Shown here in pieces: positions 38,996 through 49,418 of a DNA stretch of 64,000 nt (the first letter of the stretch is position 1; every line of letters starts with the position of its first letter). The DNA comes from Treponema sp. (GTDB taxonomy: Bacteria; Spirochaetota; Spirochaetia; Treponematales; Treponemataceae). Where the stretch lies: positions 1-64,000 of the forward strand of contig NZ_JAILGZ010000153.1 of NCBI RefSeq assembly GCF_024696245.1, given 5' to 3'. Made by a program: the position numbers and the translations under genes. Under the pieces are notes generated by a model that saw only the letters and a list, made by a program, of their open reading frames with translations, had not been told where the DNA came from and did no database searches.

Positions 38996-41785
38996 ATGTT
39001 TGATAAGTTACTTACACTGATTTTCGGTTCACAGAATGAACGTGACGTTAAAGCACTCAGACCGGTAGTTGCAAAAATTGAAGAAAGAGAAAGCTGGGCT
39101 AAAGCTTTTACAGATGAAGACTTTCCTAAGCAGACTCAGGTATTTAAAGATCGTCTTGCAAAAGGTGAAACCCTTGATGATATTCTTGTAGATGCATTTG
39201 CACTGGCAAGGGAAGCAGCCCGCCGTGTACTTGGTGAAAGGGCATATCCATGTCAGCTTATGGGTTCTCTTGTACTTAATTCAGGCCGCATTACAGAAAT
39301 GAAAACCGGTGAAGGTAAGACACTTATGTGTGTTTGTGCCGCATACCTTAATTCCCTTAGTGGTAAAGGTGTTCATATAGTAACTGTCAACGATTACCTT
39401 GCTGAACGCGACAGCCAGTGGATGGGTCGTGTTTACCGCTTTTTAGGTCAGACTGTAGGCTGTATCCTCAGCAATATGGATTACGAAGCAAGAAAAGCTG
39501 CCTATAACTGTGACCTTACTTACGGAACAAATAACGAACTTGGTTTTGACTACCTTCGTGACAATATGCAGGTAGATGCCAGCCGTAAAGTACAGAGGGG
39601 CTTTAACTTCTGTATCGTAGACGAAATCGACTCAATCCTTATCGACGAAGCCCGTACTCCTCTTATTATTTCAGGACAGGGTGAAGATGATACATATAAA
39701 TATCACGAAGTAGATAAATATGTAGACCAGTTTGAAGAAATGGAAAAGGATCCTAAAACAAAGGATTACCCTGATGAAGTTCAGATGCTGCCGGAAGAAA
39801 GGGCTGCCCTTAAGGGAGATTACAAGATTGATGAAAAATCAAAGCGTATTTCCTTTACAGACAAGGGTATGAACAAAATCAATGACATTCTTCACAGTCA
39901 TAAACTTATTGCAGAAAATACCAGTGTATTTGATGAAGAAAACTTTGAATACGTACATTACTTTACCCAGGCCCTCCGTGCTCACGTCCTTTATCATGAA
40001 GACGTTGACTATGTAGTTCGTGACGGACAGGTTCAGATTGTAGATGAATTTACAGGCCGTATTCTTGAAGGAAGACGCTACGGTGACGGACTTCACCAGG
40101 CTATAGAAGCAAAAGAAGGCCTTAAGATTGCCCAGCGCAACAGAACCCTTGCAACCATTACCTTCCAGAACTTCTTCCGCATGTATGACAAACTTTCCGG
40201 AATGACCGGTACAGCTCAGACAGAAGCAGTTGAATTCAGCAGGATTTATGAACTTGACGTTGTTGCAATTCCAACAAACAAACCTGTTGCCCGTATAGAC
40301 GAAAACGATGAAGTTTACCTTAATGAAGACGCAAAGTGGAATGCCATCGTAAAAGAAATTGATGAAGCCCATAAAAAAGGACAGCCAGTTCTTGTCGGTA
40401 CAATTTCCGTAGAAAAATCAGAACATCTTTCTGCCCTTCTTACAAGAAAGGGTATCCGTCATGAAGTACTTAATGCAAAGAATCACGCCCGTGAAGCCCT
40501 TATTATTGCAGAAGCCGGTGCAAAAGGTGCCGTTACAGTTGCAACAAACATGGCAGGTCGTGGTACAGACATTAAGCTTGGCGGTTCTCCGGAAATGAGG
40601 GCCAGAAAACGTGCAGGTACAGAAGCCAGCCAGGAAGAATTTGATGCAGCACTTGCAATAGAAAAAGAACAATGGCTTAAGGACTATGAAGAAGTAAAGA
40701 ACCTTGGTGGACTTTATGTAATCGGTTCAGAACGCCATGAATCCCGCCGTATTGATAACCAGCTCAGGGGACGTTCAGGACGTCAGGGTGACCCTGGAAG
40801 AAGTAAATTCTACATTTCTATGGACGACGACCTTATGAGACTTTTCGGTGGTGAACGCATGAAGAAAATCATGGCAGGCATCGGTATGCAGGCAGATGAG
40901 CCGATTAACCACCCATGGCTTAACAAATCAATTGCCCGTGCCCAGCATAAGGTAGAAGAACGTAACTTTGAAATCCGTAAGAACCTTCTTGACTACGATG
41001 ACGTACTTAACAAGCAGCGTTCATTTATTTACGAACAGAGGGATGAACTTCTTCTTGATGATGACCTTAGCACAAGAGTAATGAACAATGCCAGGGATAA
41101 GGTTTCAGAAATCTTTGACATTTATGATGCAGAAAGCAGGTCTTCAAAAGATGGTTCTGCAGAAAGAACCCTTGCAGAAAACATTAAGAACACCTTTGGG
41201 CTTGAACTTACAGAGGGTGACCTTACAGAAGAAAGAGTTGTTGCAGCCCTTCAGAACGATATTACACAGAAAGAAATGCTGGTTGGAAAACCTAACCTTA
41301 ACATGTTTATCCGCTATCAGTATGTTCAGCGTATTGATAAACAGTGGCTTGACCAGCTTGAATACCTTGATTCCCTCAGGGAAGCCGTACACCTTCGTTC
41401 ATACGGAAGCAAAAACCCTCTTACTGAATACAAAATTGATGGCTTTAATCAGTTTGATGCAATGCTTGATAATATTCGTGATTCAGTTACAAGCAGGATC
41501 TTTAAGGTAAAGGTACAGATTCAGCCGGCAGGAGTTCAGAGACAGGCTCCAAAAACCATTCAGAACATGAATGCAGAACACAAGGAAGCTCAGTCAGCAA
41601 TTTCACCACAGAATGCATTTAATGCCCGTGATGCAAGAACTCAGGCTTCTAATGGTGCAATGAAATCAGGCAGACAGGGACAGAGTGTTACAGTTATGAG
41701 AAGCCTTCCAAAAGTTGGAAGAAATGATCCTTGTCCATGTGGCAGCGGTAAAAAATACAAGAACTGCCACGGAAGAAATGCATAA
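38996..41785 (+). CDS. secA: Preprotein translocase subunit SecA
   Basis: [62 protein letters not shown]-terminal [16 protein letters not shown]. Confidence 0.98.
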   Translation: MFDKLLTLIFGSQNERDVKALRPVVAKIEERESWAKAFTDEDFPKQTQVFKDRLAKGETLDDILVDAFALAREAARRVLGERAYPCQLMGSLVLNSGRITEMKTGEGKTLMCVCAAYLNSLSGKGVHIVTVNDYLAERDSQWMGRVYRFLGQTVGCILSNMDYEARKAAYNCDLTYGTNNELGFDYLRDNMQVDASRKVQRGFNFCIVDEIDSILIDEARTPLIISGQGEDDTYKYHEVDKYVDQFEEMEKDPKTKDYPDEVQMLPEERAALKGDYKIDEKSKRISFTDKGMNKINDILHSHKLIAENTSVFDEENFEYVHYFTQALRAHVLYHEDVDYVVRDGQVQIVDEFTGRILEGRRYGDGLHQAIEAKEGLKIAQRNRTLATITFQNFFRMYDKLSGMTGTAQTEAVEFSRIYELDVVAIPTNKPVARIDENDEVYLNEDAKWNAIVKEIDEAHKKGQPVLVGTISVEKSEHLSALLTRKGIRHEVLNAKNHAREALIIAEAGAKGAVTVATNMAGRGTDIKLGGSPEMRARKRAGTEASQEEFDAALAIEKEQWLKDYEEVKNLGGLYVIGSERHESRRIDNQLRGRSGRQGDPGRSKFYISMDDDLMRLFGGERMKKIMAGIGMQADEPINHPWLNKSIARAQHKVEERNFEIRKNLLDYDDVLNKQRSFIYEQRDELLLDDDLSTRVMNNARDKVSEIFDIYDAESRSSKDGSAERTLAENIKNTFGLELTEGDLTEERVVAALQNDITQKEMLVGKPNLNMFIRYQYVQRIDKQWLDQLEYLDSLREAVHLRSYGSKNPLTEYKIDGFNQFDAMLDNIRDSVTSRIFKVKVQIQPAGVQRQAPKTIQNMNAEHKEAQSAISPQNAFNARDARTQASNGAMKSGRQGQSVTVMRSLPKVGRNDPCPCGSGKKYKNCHGRNA

Positions 41786-41810
41786 AAAAGATACTTAAGT
41801 AATTAAGCAA

Positions 41811-41858
41811 AAAACAGGCCCCTGAAAGTAAAGTTTGTTTACTTTCAGGGGCCTGTTT
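41811..41858. terminator. Long hairpin terminator, probably bidirectional
   Basis: AACAGGCCCCTGAAAGTAAA-GTTTG-TTTACTTTCAGGGGCCTGTTT between convergent secA and lepB. Confidence 0.9.
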
Positions 41859-41895
41859 ATTATCTAAAGAATTATTTTCAACCTTTATAAATTAT

Positions 41896-43746
41896 TTATT
41901 TCCGCAGGGATTTTCCAGGAAAGCCTATTCTGTTCAGAGGCCAGAACCTGAAACTTGCTTTTCCAAGAATCTTATTACGGCTTACATACTGAGGACTGAG
42001 GTTTGAACAATAGCGGATGGAATAATCATCATATTCAGTAAGGGCTTTTTCTGTAATTTCATAACTGTGCCTCATATCAAGGGAATTGTATCTGTTATCA
42101 CCCATCATAAAATAACAGTTTTCCGGTATATAGGAATGATGACCTTCCCTATCATCAGCCGGGAAAAGCCCCATATTTCTCTGATCCATCCTTACTATAT
42201 AATTACAAAGCTTCTCCAGAACCCTCATATTTTCCGTAAGGACACTTACATTACCGTCAAGGCGGGCAAGCATTATTCTTCCTGTAGTAAGTTTAACCAT
42301 AACATTAAGGCGAAGAAGAGAATCTGTATAAAGGTTTTCGCCAATTAAAGAAGGTCCCTCAAGAATAAGATTCCCTTCCTCATCAGTTTCCTTATATGTA
42401 TGAAGGGAAGTAAGGTCTTTATGCCAGTTGTTCATATATTCATCAAACCAGGCACTGCCCCCTTCTATCTGCCTTAGTTTTATTACAAGGCTGGATAAAC
42501 TTGAATTATCAAAGAAAGTATTAATCAAAAGCTCTTCAGAAGGAATAAGGTCTTTTATATCCTTATCTGTATCCCCTCCCTTTGCATGCTGAGCAAACTG
42601 ACGGGAAAGGCTCATACATTCAAGGGCGGCACTTTCCAGATCAAGCTTTTTCCTCATTGACTCAACTTCTTCAGTCATAAGCATAAGGGAATTCTCTATT
42701 TCTACGGCATCAGAAAGACTTATACCTGAAGTTGCAAGGTCATTTTTAGTAATTCCCGAAACAGGAAACTTTTCTATTTTTAATTTACCGCTATTTATAT
42801 TATAAAGAGACTTGTCTGCTGTTACATTCCAGCAGGCATAGGAAGAATCCCCTGAAGCTTTAAAGCTTTCGCCCTTTTTTCTTGTATAAAGTTCACCATC
42901 AACCAGCATAAGCTGTTCACCAGGAATCCCTGTAACTCTTTTTACCAGAGGATCAGCCTTCAGGTCTCCGTTTTCATCAGTATTAATATTTACCAGGGTA
43001 AGGGTGCACATATACACAAACTGGCTCAAAAATGTCTTAACTTCACTTTTACGGTCGTCTGAATAATGGGGATTTCTGAAAACAACAATATCTCCCCTGT
43101 CATAACTTTCAATATGAGGAAGCCCTGCCCTGCTTAAAGGAAATTTTGGACCAGCAAGAGTTTTAAAAACTATAACCCTGTCCTTTACAAGAAAAGCCGG
43201 AACCATACTTTCTGAAGGTATTTCATATAACTGAAAGAGAAATATATTAATAAGGACAATTGTAAATACAGCCTGAATAAGGGCATCAATCCATTCAAGA
43301 ATCTCAAAACCAATACGCCTTATTCCTGCAGGTTTTACATCCGGATGTTCTTCATGATACTGGGCCCAGGATGAATCTAACTTCCATACCCTTTTATCTG
43401 AAATCAAAAAAAGTACCATAAAAGAAAGAACTGTAAGGGCTGTCCATACAATAGCAGAAAGGTAATCCTGAACTAAAGGAACAGCATGATTTCCTGCCCT
43501 TAAAAGTACAAATGCAGTAATAAAAACAAAAGGCTGGTACTGAAAAAACCTTCTTACCACATTTATCATGGCAGGATTACAATCCTTAATAAGCTTTTTA
43601 TATGAAAAAATATAAAGTAAACCTGTAAAAAGAAGTGACAAAGGAAGAGCAGTCAGGGAAACATCAGCATGTAAAGGAAAACAAAGTAAAGAAAAAACAC
43701 AGCTTAAAGCCATGTTTATAACAACATAAAGTCTTAGTTTTTGCAT
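41896..43746 (-). CDS. lepB: Signal peptidase I (enlarged, multi-TM)
   Basis: IPSESMVPAFLVKDRVIVFK, YDRGDIVVFRNPHYSDD, VKRVTGIPGEQLMLVDGELY, YFMMGDNRYNSLDMRH. Confidence 0.92.
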   Translation of the reverse strand: MQKLRLYVVINMALSCVFSLLCFPLHADVSLTALPLSLLFTGLLYIFSYKKLIKDCNPAMINVVRRFFQYQPFVFITAFVLLRAGNHAVPLVQDYLSAIVWTALTVLSFMVLFLISDKRVWKLDSSWAQYHEEHPDVKPAGIRRIGFEILEWIDALIQAVFTIVLINIFLFQLYEIPSESMVPAFLVKDRVIVFKTLAGPKFPLSRAGLPHIESYDRGDIVVFRNPHYSDDRKSEVKTFLSQFVYMCTLTLVNINTDENGDLKADPLVKRVTGIPGEQLMLVDGELYTRKKGESFKASGDSSYACWNVTADKSLYNINSGKLKIEKFPVSGITKNDLATSGISLSDAVEIENSLMLMTEEVESMRKKLDLESAALECMSLSRQFAQHAKGGDTDKDIKDLIPSEELLINTFFDNSSLSSLVIKLRQIEGGSAWFDEYMNNWHKDLTSLHTYKETDEEGNLILEGPSLIGENLYTDSLLRLNVMVKLTTGRIMLARLDGNVSVLTENMRVLEKLCNYIVRMDQRNMGLFPADDREGHHSYIPENCYFMMGDNRYNSLDMRHSYEITEKALTEYDDYSIRYCSNLSPQYVSRNKILGKASFRFWPLNRIGFPGKSLRK

Positions 43747-43792
43747 AAAAATAATTATAGCAACTTTTCCAGTCTTGTACTACACTTGTATC

Positions 43793-44137
43793 ATGATGGA
43801 AATACTTGATATAGATGCAGGACTTGAATACGCAGGTGGAGAGGCAGAGTTTTTTATTGAACTTGCCAGGGCTTTTATTGACGACAATCCACCATCAATG
43901 GAAAAACTTATTTCCCTGGAAAAAGAAGACAGCCTTAAAGCAGCCTCTTATGTCCACTATTATAAGGGAGCAGCAAGGCAGCTGGCAGCAAAAAAATTAA
44001 GTTCCATCGGACAGGATCTCGAAGATATTCTCCGCAAAAAGAAAGAAGGCTCCACAGAAGAACTTAACAGCCTTTTTATAAACTGCCATAAAGAAACTGT
44101 AGAAGCATTAAAGGCTGCAGTAAAAAAATTACAGTAA
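43793..44137 (+). CDS. Hpt (histidine phosphotransfer) domain protein
   Basis: FFIELARAFIDDNPPSMEKLISLEKEDSLKAASYVHYYKGAARQLAAKKLSSIGQDLE has the Hpt helical pattern. Confidence 0.65.
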   Translation: MMEILDIDAGLEYAGGEAEFFIELARAFIDDNPPSMEKLISLEKEDSLKAASYVHYYKGAARQLAAKKLSSIGQDLEDILRKKKEGSTEELNSLFINCHKETVEALKAAVKKLQ

Positions 44138-44150
44138 CAAGGTAACTCCG

Positions 44151-44930
44151 ATGACCTCACTTGAAAAATACTACAACAAATTTAACGAAGACCACAGGCT
44201 TACAACCCGTCATGGTCAGGTTGAATTTCAGGTTACCATGCACAATCTCAATCAGCTTCTTTCTTTACTAAAAAAGGAAGGCATTAATCCCCGGATTGCA
44301 GATATTGGAGCAGGAACAGGAAGATACAGCATAGAATTAAGCCGTCAGGGCTATGATGTAACGGCAGTTGAACTTGTTAAGCGCAATCTGGACAAGATTC
44401 TGGCAAAGCATGAAAAAGTTAAATGCTGGCAGGGAGATGCAAGAAATCTATCTTTTCTGGAAGACGAAAAATTTGATGTAACCCTGATGTTTGGTCCCCT
44501 TTACCATCTTCACGGAGAAGAAAAGCTTAAAGCACTTTTAGAAGCAAAAAGAATCACAAAAAAAGGCGGCATCATATTATGCGCCCATCTTCTTAATGAA
44601 TACGCCGTACTGACTTATGGTTTTATTCAGGCAAATATAATTGAATGTATGGAAAAAGGCAGTATTTCTTCTGACTTTGTATGCCGGGATGATGAAAATG
44701 AACTTTACAGTTATGTTTCCCTTTCCCAGATAGAAAAACTTTACCGGCAGGCAGAACTTGAAAGGCTGATGATTTTTTCTCCAGACGGACCTTCAGATTT
44801 TATGAGAAAAGAACTGAATGCCATGGATGACAAAACCTTCCATACCTTTATTGAATATCAGAAAAAAAACTGTCTCCGGCCGGAACTTTTAGGTGCATCA
44901 TCTCATGTTGTTGATGTACTTAAAAAATAG
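44151..44930 (+). CDS. Class I SAM-dependent methyltransferase
   Basis: IADIGAGTGRYSIELSRQGYDVTAVELV; FDVTLMFGPLYHL. Confidence 0.88.
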   Translation: MTSLEKYYNKFNEDHRLTTRHGQVEFQVTMHNLNQLLSLLKKEGINPRIADIGAGTGRYSIELSRQGYDVTAVELVKRNLDKILAKHEKVKCWQGDARNLSFLEDEKFDVTLMFGPLYHLHGEEKLKALLEAKRITKKGGIILCAHLLNEYAVLTYGFIQANIIECMEKGSISSDFVCRDDENELYSYVSLSQIEKLYRQAELERLMIFSPDGPSDFMRKELNAMDDKTFHTFIEYQKKNCLRPELLGASSHVVDVLKK

Positions 44931-45682
44931 GCCTGATTAAAATTATTTTTTATAAGACAGCAAAGTTCTTCTTCCTTAAGCTCTAAAATCTCACCAGCCT
45001 TTTTATAAACTTCACTTATATCAGTGACAGGAGTAAAAGCCTGCTTTTTTAATGTCATAAAAGGGGCATCTGTCTCAAGGAGAATCCTTTTTTTATCCAG
45101 CTGTAAAAGGCATTCTGCATTTTTACGACTGCCCCTTAAAAGATTTTTTCCAAAAGAAAAATAAGCATTTATCCCGTTATTTATCAGGGACAAAGCTTCA
45201 TTTATTCCAAAAGCAAAACCATGAAAAATACAGGAAGGTAATTTTGCCAGCAGCTTTTTATAATAAAAAAGAGCCTCTAAAGCCTTTCTGTCATGAATCA
45301 CCATAGGACGTTGATATTTAACGGCCAGTTCAAGACAGGAAGAAAAAGAAGAATGCTGTTCCCTTTCTGTCCTCCGGTATTCTTCCGAATAAAAATCAAA
45401 ACCGCACTCTCCCACTGCCCTTATTTGATTTGCAGCAAGAAGTTCCTCAAGAAAACCCAGATTTACAGAAAGAGGATTCTGGGGATGAAGGCCAAAAGCC
45501 TCATATATTTTAAATGAAGGAGAAGAGAGTTTTTCTGCCTTTTCATGTTGAAGGATAAACTCATCCCTGCTATGGGCACAGGTCATTCCTGAATAAATAT
45601 AATTTTCCGGCAGATTAACAGGTCCTGCTTCAAGAGAAGGAATAAGATGAAAATGAGCGTCAAAAAATAAATGTCTAAACAA
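44903..45682 (-). CDS. TatD family metal-dependent hydrolase
   Basis: FFDAHFHL, AVGECGFDFYSE, MVIHDRKALEAL, ILLETDAPFM. Confidence 0.85.
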   Translation of the reverse strand: MFRHLFFDAHFHLIPSLEAGPVNLPENYIYSGMTCAHSRDEFILQHEKAEKLSSPSFKIYEAFGLHPQNPLSVNLGFLEELLAANQIRAVGECGFDFYSEEYRRTEREQHSSFSSCLELAVKYQRPMVIHDRKALEALFYYKKLLAKLPSCIFHGFAFGINEALSLINNGINAYFSFGKNLLRGSRKNAECLLQLDKKRILLETDAPFMTLKKQAFTPVTDISEVYKKAGEILELKEEELCCLIKNNFNQAYFLSTSTT

Positions 45683-45732
45683 TTTTTTTTATTCTCCGAC
45701 AATTAAAGTAACATGTTTTAAGGAGTATGCAA

Positions 45733-45951
45733 ATGGAAAATTACACATTAAAGAGCATCGGCAAATCAACTGACTACATGACAATTATTCGTGAAACTGA
45801 AGAAGGCTACGCAGTACGTATTGTACGTGACAAAGACGGCTATAATGAAATTACAAATGATTTTATTTCCAAAGCTTTATTTGAAAGCTGCCTCAGGACC
45901 GGCTATATTGAAAAAATAGCCAATCCTGAAGAAGTAGCCCTGGGAGCATAA
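45733..45951 (+). CDS. Small conserved hypothetical protein (72 aa)
   Basis: MENYTLKSIGKSTDYMTIIRETEEGYAVRIVRDKDGY...; RBS AAGGAG upstream. Confidence 0.65.
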   Translation: MENYTLKSIGKSTDYMTIIRETEEGYAVRIVRDKDGYNEITNDFISKALFESCLRTGYIEKIANPEEVALGA

Positions 45952-45958
45952 GCAAAAA

Positions 45959-46948
45959 TCAGGATATTCCTGCTTTGCCAAGGATTTCAAGGGCCTTACC
46001 AAACCTGATTTCTTTATCAGGGTCTTTCGGGAGCCAGTTTATGGTAACGCCCTTCTTTTCCATTCCCCTGAACCAGGTCTCCTGTCTTTTTGCAAACTGA
46101 CAGATAGCATGGTAAAGGCTTTCAGTCATTTCTTCTACTGAAGATATTTTACCCTGTAAATAATCACTTATATAGCGGTATTCAAGACCTAACTTATCAA
46201 GACGTTCCCAGGAGTAACCCTTCTGGTGCAGACCTTGAACTTCATCAATCATACCGGAGTCCATACGCTGCTGAAGGCGGATTTTAATATTCTGCCTCAT
46301 TACAGGACGTTCAAGACTTGTTCCAATAACTAAGATATTAAGGTCAGGTCTGGCAGGTAATTCTTTTCTAAGCTCAGCACATTCAGGGCTTCTCATAAAA
46401 GTTTCTATTTCAATAGCCCTTACAATTCTTTCCCTTATTAAAAGATCACTTTTATTATGCAGATCAGGTTTTAAAGAAAGAAGAATCTGTCCCAGTTCTT
46501 CAATTGATTTTTTTTCAAGTTCTGCCCTTAATTCCTTATTTTCTTCTACAGGAACAAAATCATAGCCCCTTATTATGGAATCCACATACATACCGGTTCC
46601 ACCGCAGACAAAGGCCATTTTTTTTTCTGAATTAAGCTTACGGAAAAGATTATAAAAATCCCTCTGAAAATTAAATACATTGTATTCGCTGTCCAGAGTC
46701 GTTACATCTATAAGATGATAAGGGATTTCTTTTTTATAGTCCCTGCCCTGACAATCTTTTTTTACAATTGAATATTCAGAAAGATCCTTTCCGCTTCCTA
46801 AATCAAGCCCTTTATAAACCTGACGGCAATCTGCAGAAATAATTTCCCAGTTAAAATAATCCGCCAGTTTTACGGCAAGAGAAGTTTTTCCTACGGCAGT
46901 TGGTCCAAGAAGGACAACACAGTTTACAGAACCCTGCATATGGCACAC
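45959..46948 (-). CDS. miaA: tRNA dimethylallyltransferase
   Basis: VVLLGPTAVGKTSLAVKLADYFNWEIISADCRQVYKGLDLGSGK; CGGTGMYVDSIIRGYDF; FAKRQETWFRG. Confidence 0.95.
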   Translation of the reverse strand: MCHMQGSVNCVVLLGPTAVGKTSLAVKLADYFNWEIISADCRQVYKGLDLGSGKDLSEYSIVKKDCQGRDYKKEIPYHLIDVTTLDSEYNVFNFQRDFYNLFRKLNSEKKMAFVCGGTGMYVDSIIRGYDFVPVEENKELRAELEKKSIEELGQILLSLKPDLHNKSDLLIRERIVRAIEIETFMRSPECAELRKELPARPDLNILVIGTSLERPVMRQNIKIRLQQRMDSGMIDEVQGLHQKGYSWERLDKLGLEYRYISDYLQGKISSVEEMTESLYHAICQFAKRQETWFRGMEKKGVTINWLPKDPDKEIRFGKALEILGKAGIS

Positions 46949-48180
46949 TTAAGGTATTCGCTTTTAGGATAGCCTGCAAGAACAGGATGATCTGGAGCAG
47001 CCCCTCTTTTCTGTAAAATCTGAACTTTCTTATGACTGTCTTTCGCAGCATGCATTACCATGTTGTAAAAATTATTTTCATCAAAATAATGAGAACAGGA
47101 ACAGGTAATTAAAATTCCACCTTCATTCAAAAGCCTCATGGCCCTGAGGTTAATTTCTTTATATCCACCGTAAGCTTTCTGAATAAGTTTTGCACTCTTA
47201 GTAAAGGCAGGAGGATCAAGAATGATTACATCAAATTTCTCGCCGGAAGCTTCATACTCTTTAAGCAGGTCAAATACATCTGCACATACAGCTTTCATTT
47301 TTTTACCGGCATCATTAAGAGTAATATTACGGTTAACCATATCAACAGCTTCCTGGGAAATGTCAACACTGGTAACTTCCCTTGCACCGGCCTTAAAGGC
47401 ATTAAGACCAAAAGCTCCTGTGTGGGTAAAGGTATCAAGGACTTTCTTTCCCTTACAGTAACGGGCAGCCTCCCTACGATTGAATTTCTGATCAAGGAAA
47501 TAACCTGTTTTTTGTCCTCTGGCAATATCAACTTCAAGGAAGATTCCGTTTTCCTGAATCTTAATAACTTCACTGCCAGCCCTTCCTATCCAGCCTGCTT
47601 TTTCTTCAAGACCTTCTTTCTGGCGGATGGAAGCATCACTTCTTTCGTAAATCGCATATGGTTTTACCCCTTCTTCAAGGGCATCAAGCAATTCTTTTCT
47701 AAACACTTCACATGCAAGGGCAAGAAACTGTACTACAAGGTAAACTTTTCCTTCTGTATAAAAGCGCTCAACTATAAGTCCCGGAATTAAATCTGCTTCA
47801 CCAAAAATAAGCCTGTAGCTGTCGCTTTCATCAAAATTAATCCTGCGGATATTAAGGGCATCCAGAACCTTTTTCTTCCAGTATTCTGCTGGATTTTCCA
47901 TTATTTTATCTGCATGGTCACCGCCAATCATGCGTACAGTAATTTTAGATGTGCGGTTAATAACTCCTGAACCTAAAAATCCACCGGCCGAGGCATATAC
48001 CTCTACAACACTACCATCCTTTACCTTACAGTCCTTTAATGACGAGGTTTTAACAGCCCTGGCATCAAAATCAAAATATTTTACTGAGTTAATTTCATTA
48101 TCATAAACCCAGGGAAACCCCTGAGAAATTTCTACTTCTTCCTTTGCTTTAAGGAAAACACGTGTTACTTCATTCATCAT
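46924..48180 (-). CDS. Class I SAM-dependent rRNA methyltransferase (RlmI-like)
   Basis: LKAKEEVEISQGFPWVYDNEI (PUA-like), VLDTFTHTGAFGLNAFKAGAREVTSVDIS, DVIILDPPAFTKSAK, ITCSCSHYF. Confidence 0.9.
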   Translation of the reverse strand: MMNEVTRVFLKAKEEVEISQGFPWVYDNEINSVKYFDFDARAVKTSSLKDCKVKDGSVVEVYASAGGFLGSGVINRTSKITVRMIGGDHADKIMENPAEYWKKKVLDALNIRRINFDESDSYRLIFGEADLIPGLIVERFYTEGKVYLVVQFLALACEVFRKELLDALEEGVKPYAIYERSDASIRQKEGLEEKAGWIGRAGSEVIKIQENGIFLEVDIARGQKTGYFLDQKFNRREAARYCKGKKVLDTFTHTGAFGLNAFKAGAREVTSVDISQEAVDMVNRNITLNDAGKKMKAVCADVFDLLKEYEASGEKFDVIILDPPAFTKSAKLIQKAYGGYKEINLRAMRLLNEGGILITCSCSHYFDENNFYNMVMHAAKDSHKKVQILQKRGAAPDHPVLAGYPKSEYLKCAICRVL

Positions 48181-48334
48181 AATACTCCATGTTTTTTCAG
48201 AATCAAAAGTATAAAGGGAATAGGAATTAAACTCAATAAGACATTTTTCCCTTCACCATCTGGAATCTCCCTGAACTTTCAGAGATAGAGGCATAAAAAA
48301 ACACCCTGAATCAATGACTCAAGGTGTTCTCTAT

Positions 48335-48387
48335 GACACTTGCCTGGCTCGAACAGGCGACCCTCTGCTTAGAAGGATTCCAAAATT
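48335..48387 (-). other. Truncated tRNA-Arg(TCT) 3' fragment, probable prophage att site
   Basis: Minus strand GGAATCCTTCTAAGCAGAGGGTCGCCTGTTCGAGCCAGGCAAGTGTCA contains anticodon loop CTTCTAA and T-arm GCCTG-TTCGAGC-CAGGC; no acceptor 5' strand or D-arm upstream. Confidence 0.75.
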
Positions 48388-48446
48388 TTCACAATTGAAG
48401 CGATTAAACGTAATTATAAAAAGGCTTTTGATTTATGTCAAATTCC

Positions 48447-48773
48447 TCAGTTAGAAAAATAGGCAAGAAGAACTCCTGCACCTGCACCAACTAAGAACCC
48501 ACCAATCCCAAACAGAACTTTATTTTGAAAGTTTTTGTTCTCTGATTCTTTCAAGTATATCTGCGTTTCTTTCAGTGAGCTCTGTAAGTTCCTGATTGAT
48601 GTCTCCTGCTGCTCTATTACATTCAGCTGTTCTTTCAGCTTCTGTCTCTGCTGTGCTAAGAGATTCTCCATTTCCAGAAGTTGTCCTTCTGTTACAAAAT
48701 ATTTTTCTTCCGAGGATAAATCCAAGGACAGACAGAACGCCAGCAACAATGCCAGCAATAAACGCTTTAACAT
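48447..48773 (-). CDS. Phage membrane protein: signal peptide, coiled coil, C-terminal TM (spanin-like candidate)
   Basis: MLKRLLLALLLAFCLSLDLSSEE...coiled coil...VLFGIGGFLVGAGAGVLLAYF. Confidence 0.6.
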   Translation of the reverse strand: MLKRLLLALLLAFCLSLDLSSEEKYFVTEGQLLEMENLLAQQRQKLKEQLNVIEQQETSIRNLQSSLKETQIYLKESENKNFQNKVLFGIGGFLVGAGAGVLLAYFSN

Positions 48774-48789
48774 TTTTCCACATCTCCAT
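48520..48789 (-). CDS. Phage small protein: N-terminal TM + coiled coil (i-spanin-like candidate), overlapping frame
   Basis: MEMWKNVKAFIAGIVAGVLSVLGFILGRKIF...LSTAETEAERTAECNRAAGDINQELTELTERNADILERIREQKLSK, in a shifted frame over 48447-48773. Confidence 0.5.
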   Translation of the reverse strand: MEMWKNVKAFIAGIVAGVLSVLGFILGRKIFCNRRTTSGNGESLSTAETEAERTAECNRAAGDINQELTELTERNADILERIREQKLSK

Positions 48790-48991
48790 TATCTCCGAAT
48801 CTAATAAGCTTGATTTTATCAAGCCAGAGTGACACATAAGTCGGGCACCATATTGCAACCATTGCGGCTGCAGACTCCACAATGTCCTTAATTGTAATAT
48901 CAATAATTTTGCAAGATTTTAAGATTGTAAGTACTGCAATCCAGACAGTAGCTCCGATCATTGCAACAAGGGAAAGTTTTTTTGCTTTCAT
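48767..48991 (-). CDS. Small phage holin-like membrane protein
   Basis: 74 aa, two hydrophobic segments (LSLVAMIGATVWIAVLTILK; IVESAAAMVAIWCPTYVSLWL), in the lysis region. Confidence 0.6.
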   Translation of the reverse strand: MKAKKLSLVAMIGATVWIAVLTILKSCKIIDITIKDIVESAAAMVAIWCPTYVSLWLDKIKLIRFGDNGDVEKC

Positions 48992-48992
48992 T

Positions 48993-49418
48993 TCAGGCAG
49001 CCTCTTTAATATAAATGATTCTTGCCTCTACTGGAGTGCCAAGAGCGACACTCTGAGAGTAGTCAAGGGAGTTGAAATAGATCTTTCCATAATGAACAAG
49101 AACCCAATGATTGTTTTTTCCATAGCGGAAATTAACAGCCACAAATTCATATTCTTTTATGTCATCAAGAGACGTAATTATTTTTTTTGTTACTCTTGCT
49201 GCAACAAGAGGATTTATAAAATGGATTAATTTGTCAGCATCAAGCACATGAAATTCTTTATCCACCAAGAATACATCCTCAGCCTGAACAATTCTTTTAA
49301 TAAGGAATAAGTCTCTTTCTTTTTCGGAACCTCCGTAACCTTCTGTAGCGGCGCGCCCGTAACAAAAAGCAAGGCAGGCTGTTGCACCTAATTGTTTACA
49401 CAAACTTTGGACTTTCAT
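48993..49418 (-). CDS. DUF261-like phage protein with papain-like Cys/His pattern
   Basis: LCKQLGATACLAFCYGRAA...NFRYGKNNHWVLVHYGKIYFNSLDY; located among lysis-type genes. Confidence 0.55.
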   Translation of the reverse strand: MKVQSLCKQLGATACLAFCYGRAATEGYGGSEKERDLFLIKRIVQAEDVFLVDKEFHVLDADKLIHFINPLVAARVTKKIITSLDDIKEYEFVAVNFRYGKNNHWVLVHYGKIYFNSLDYSQSVALGTPVEARIIYIKEAA

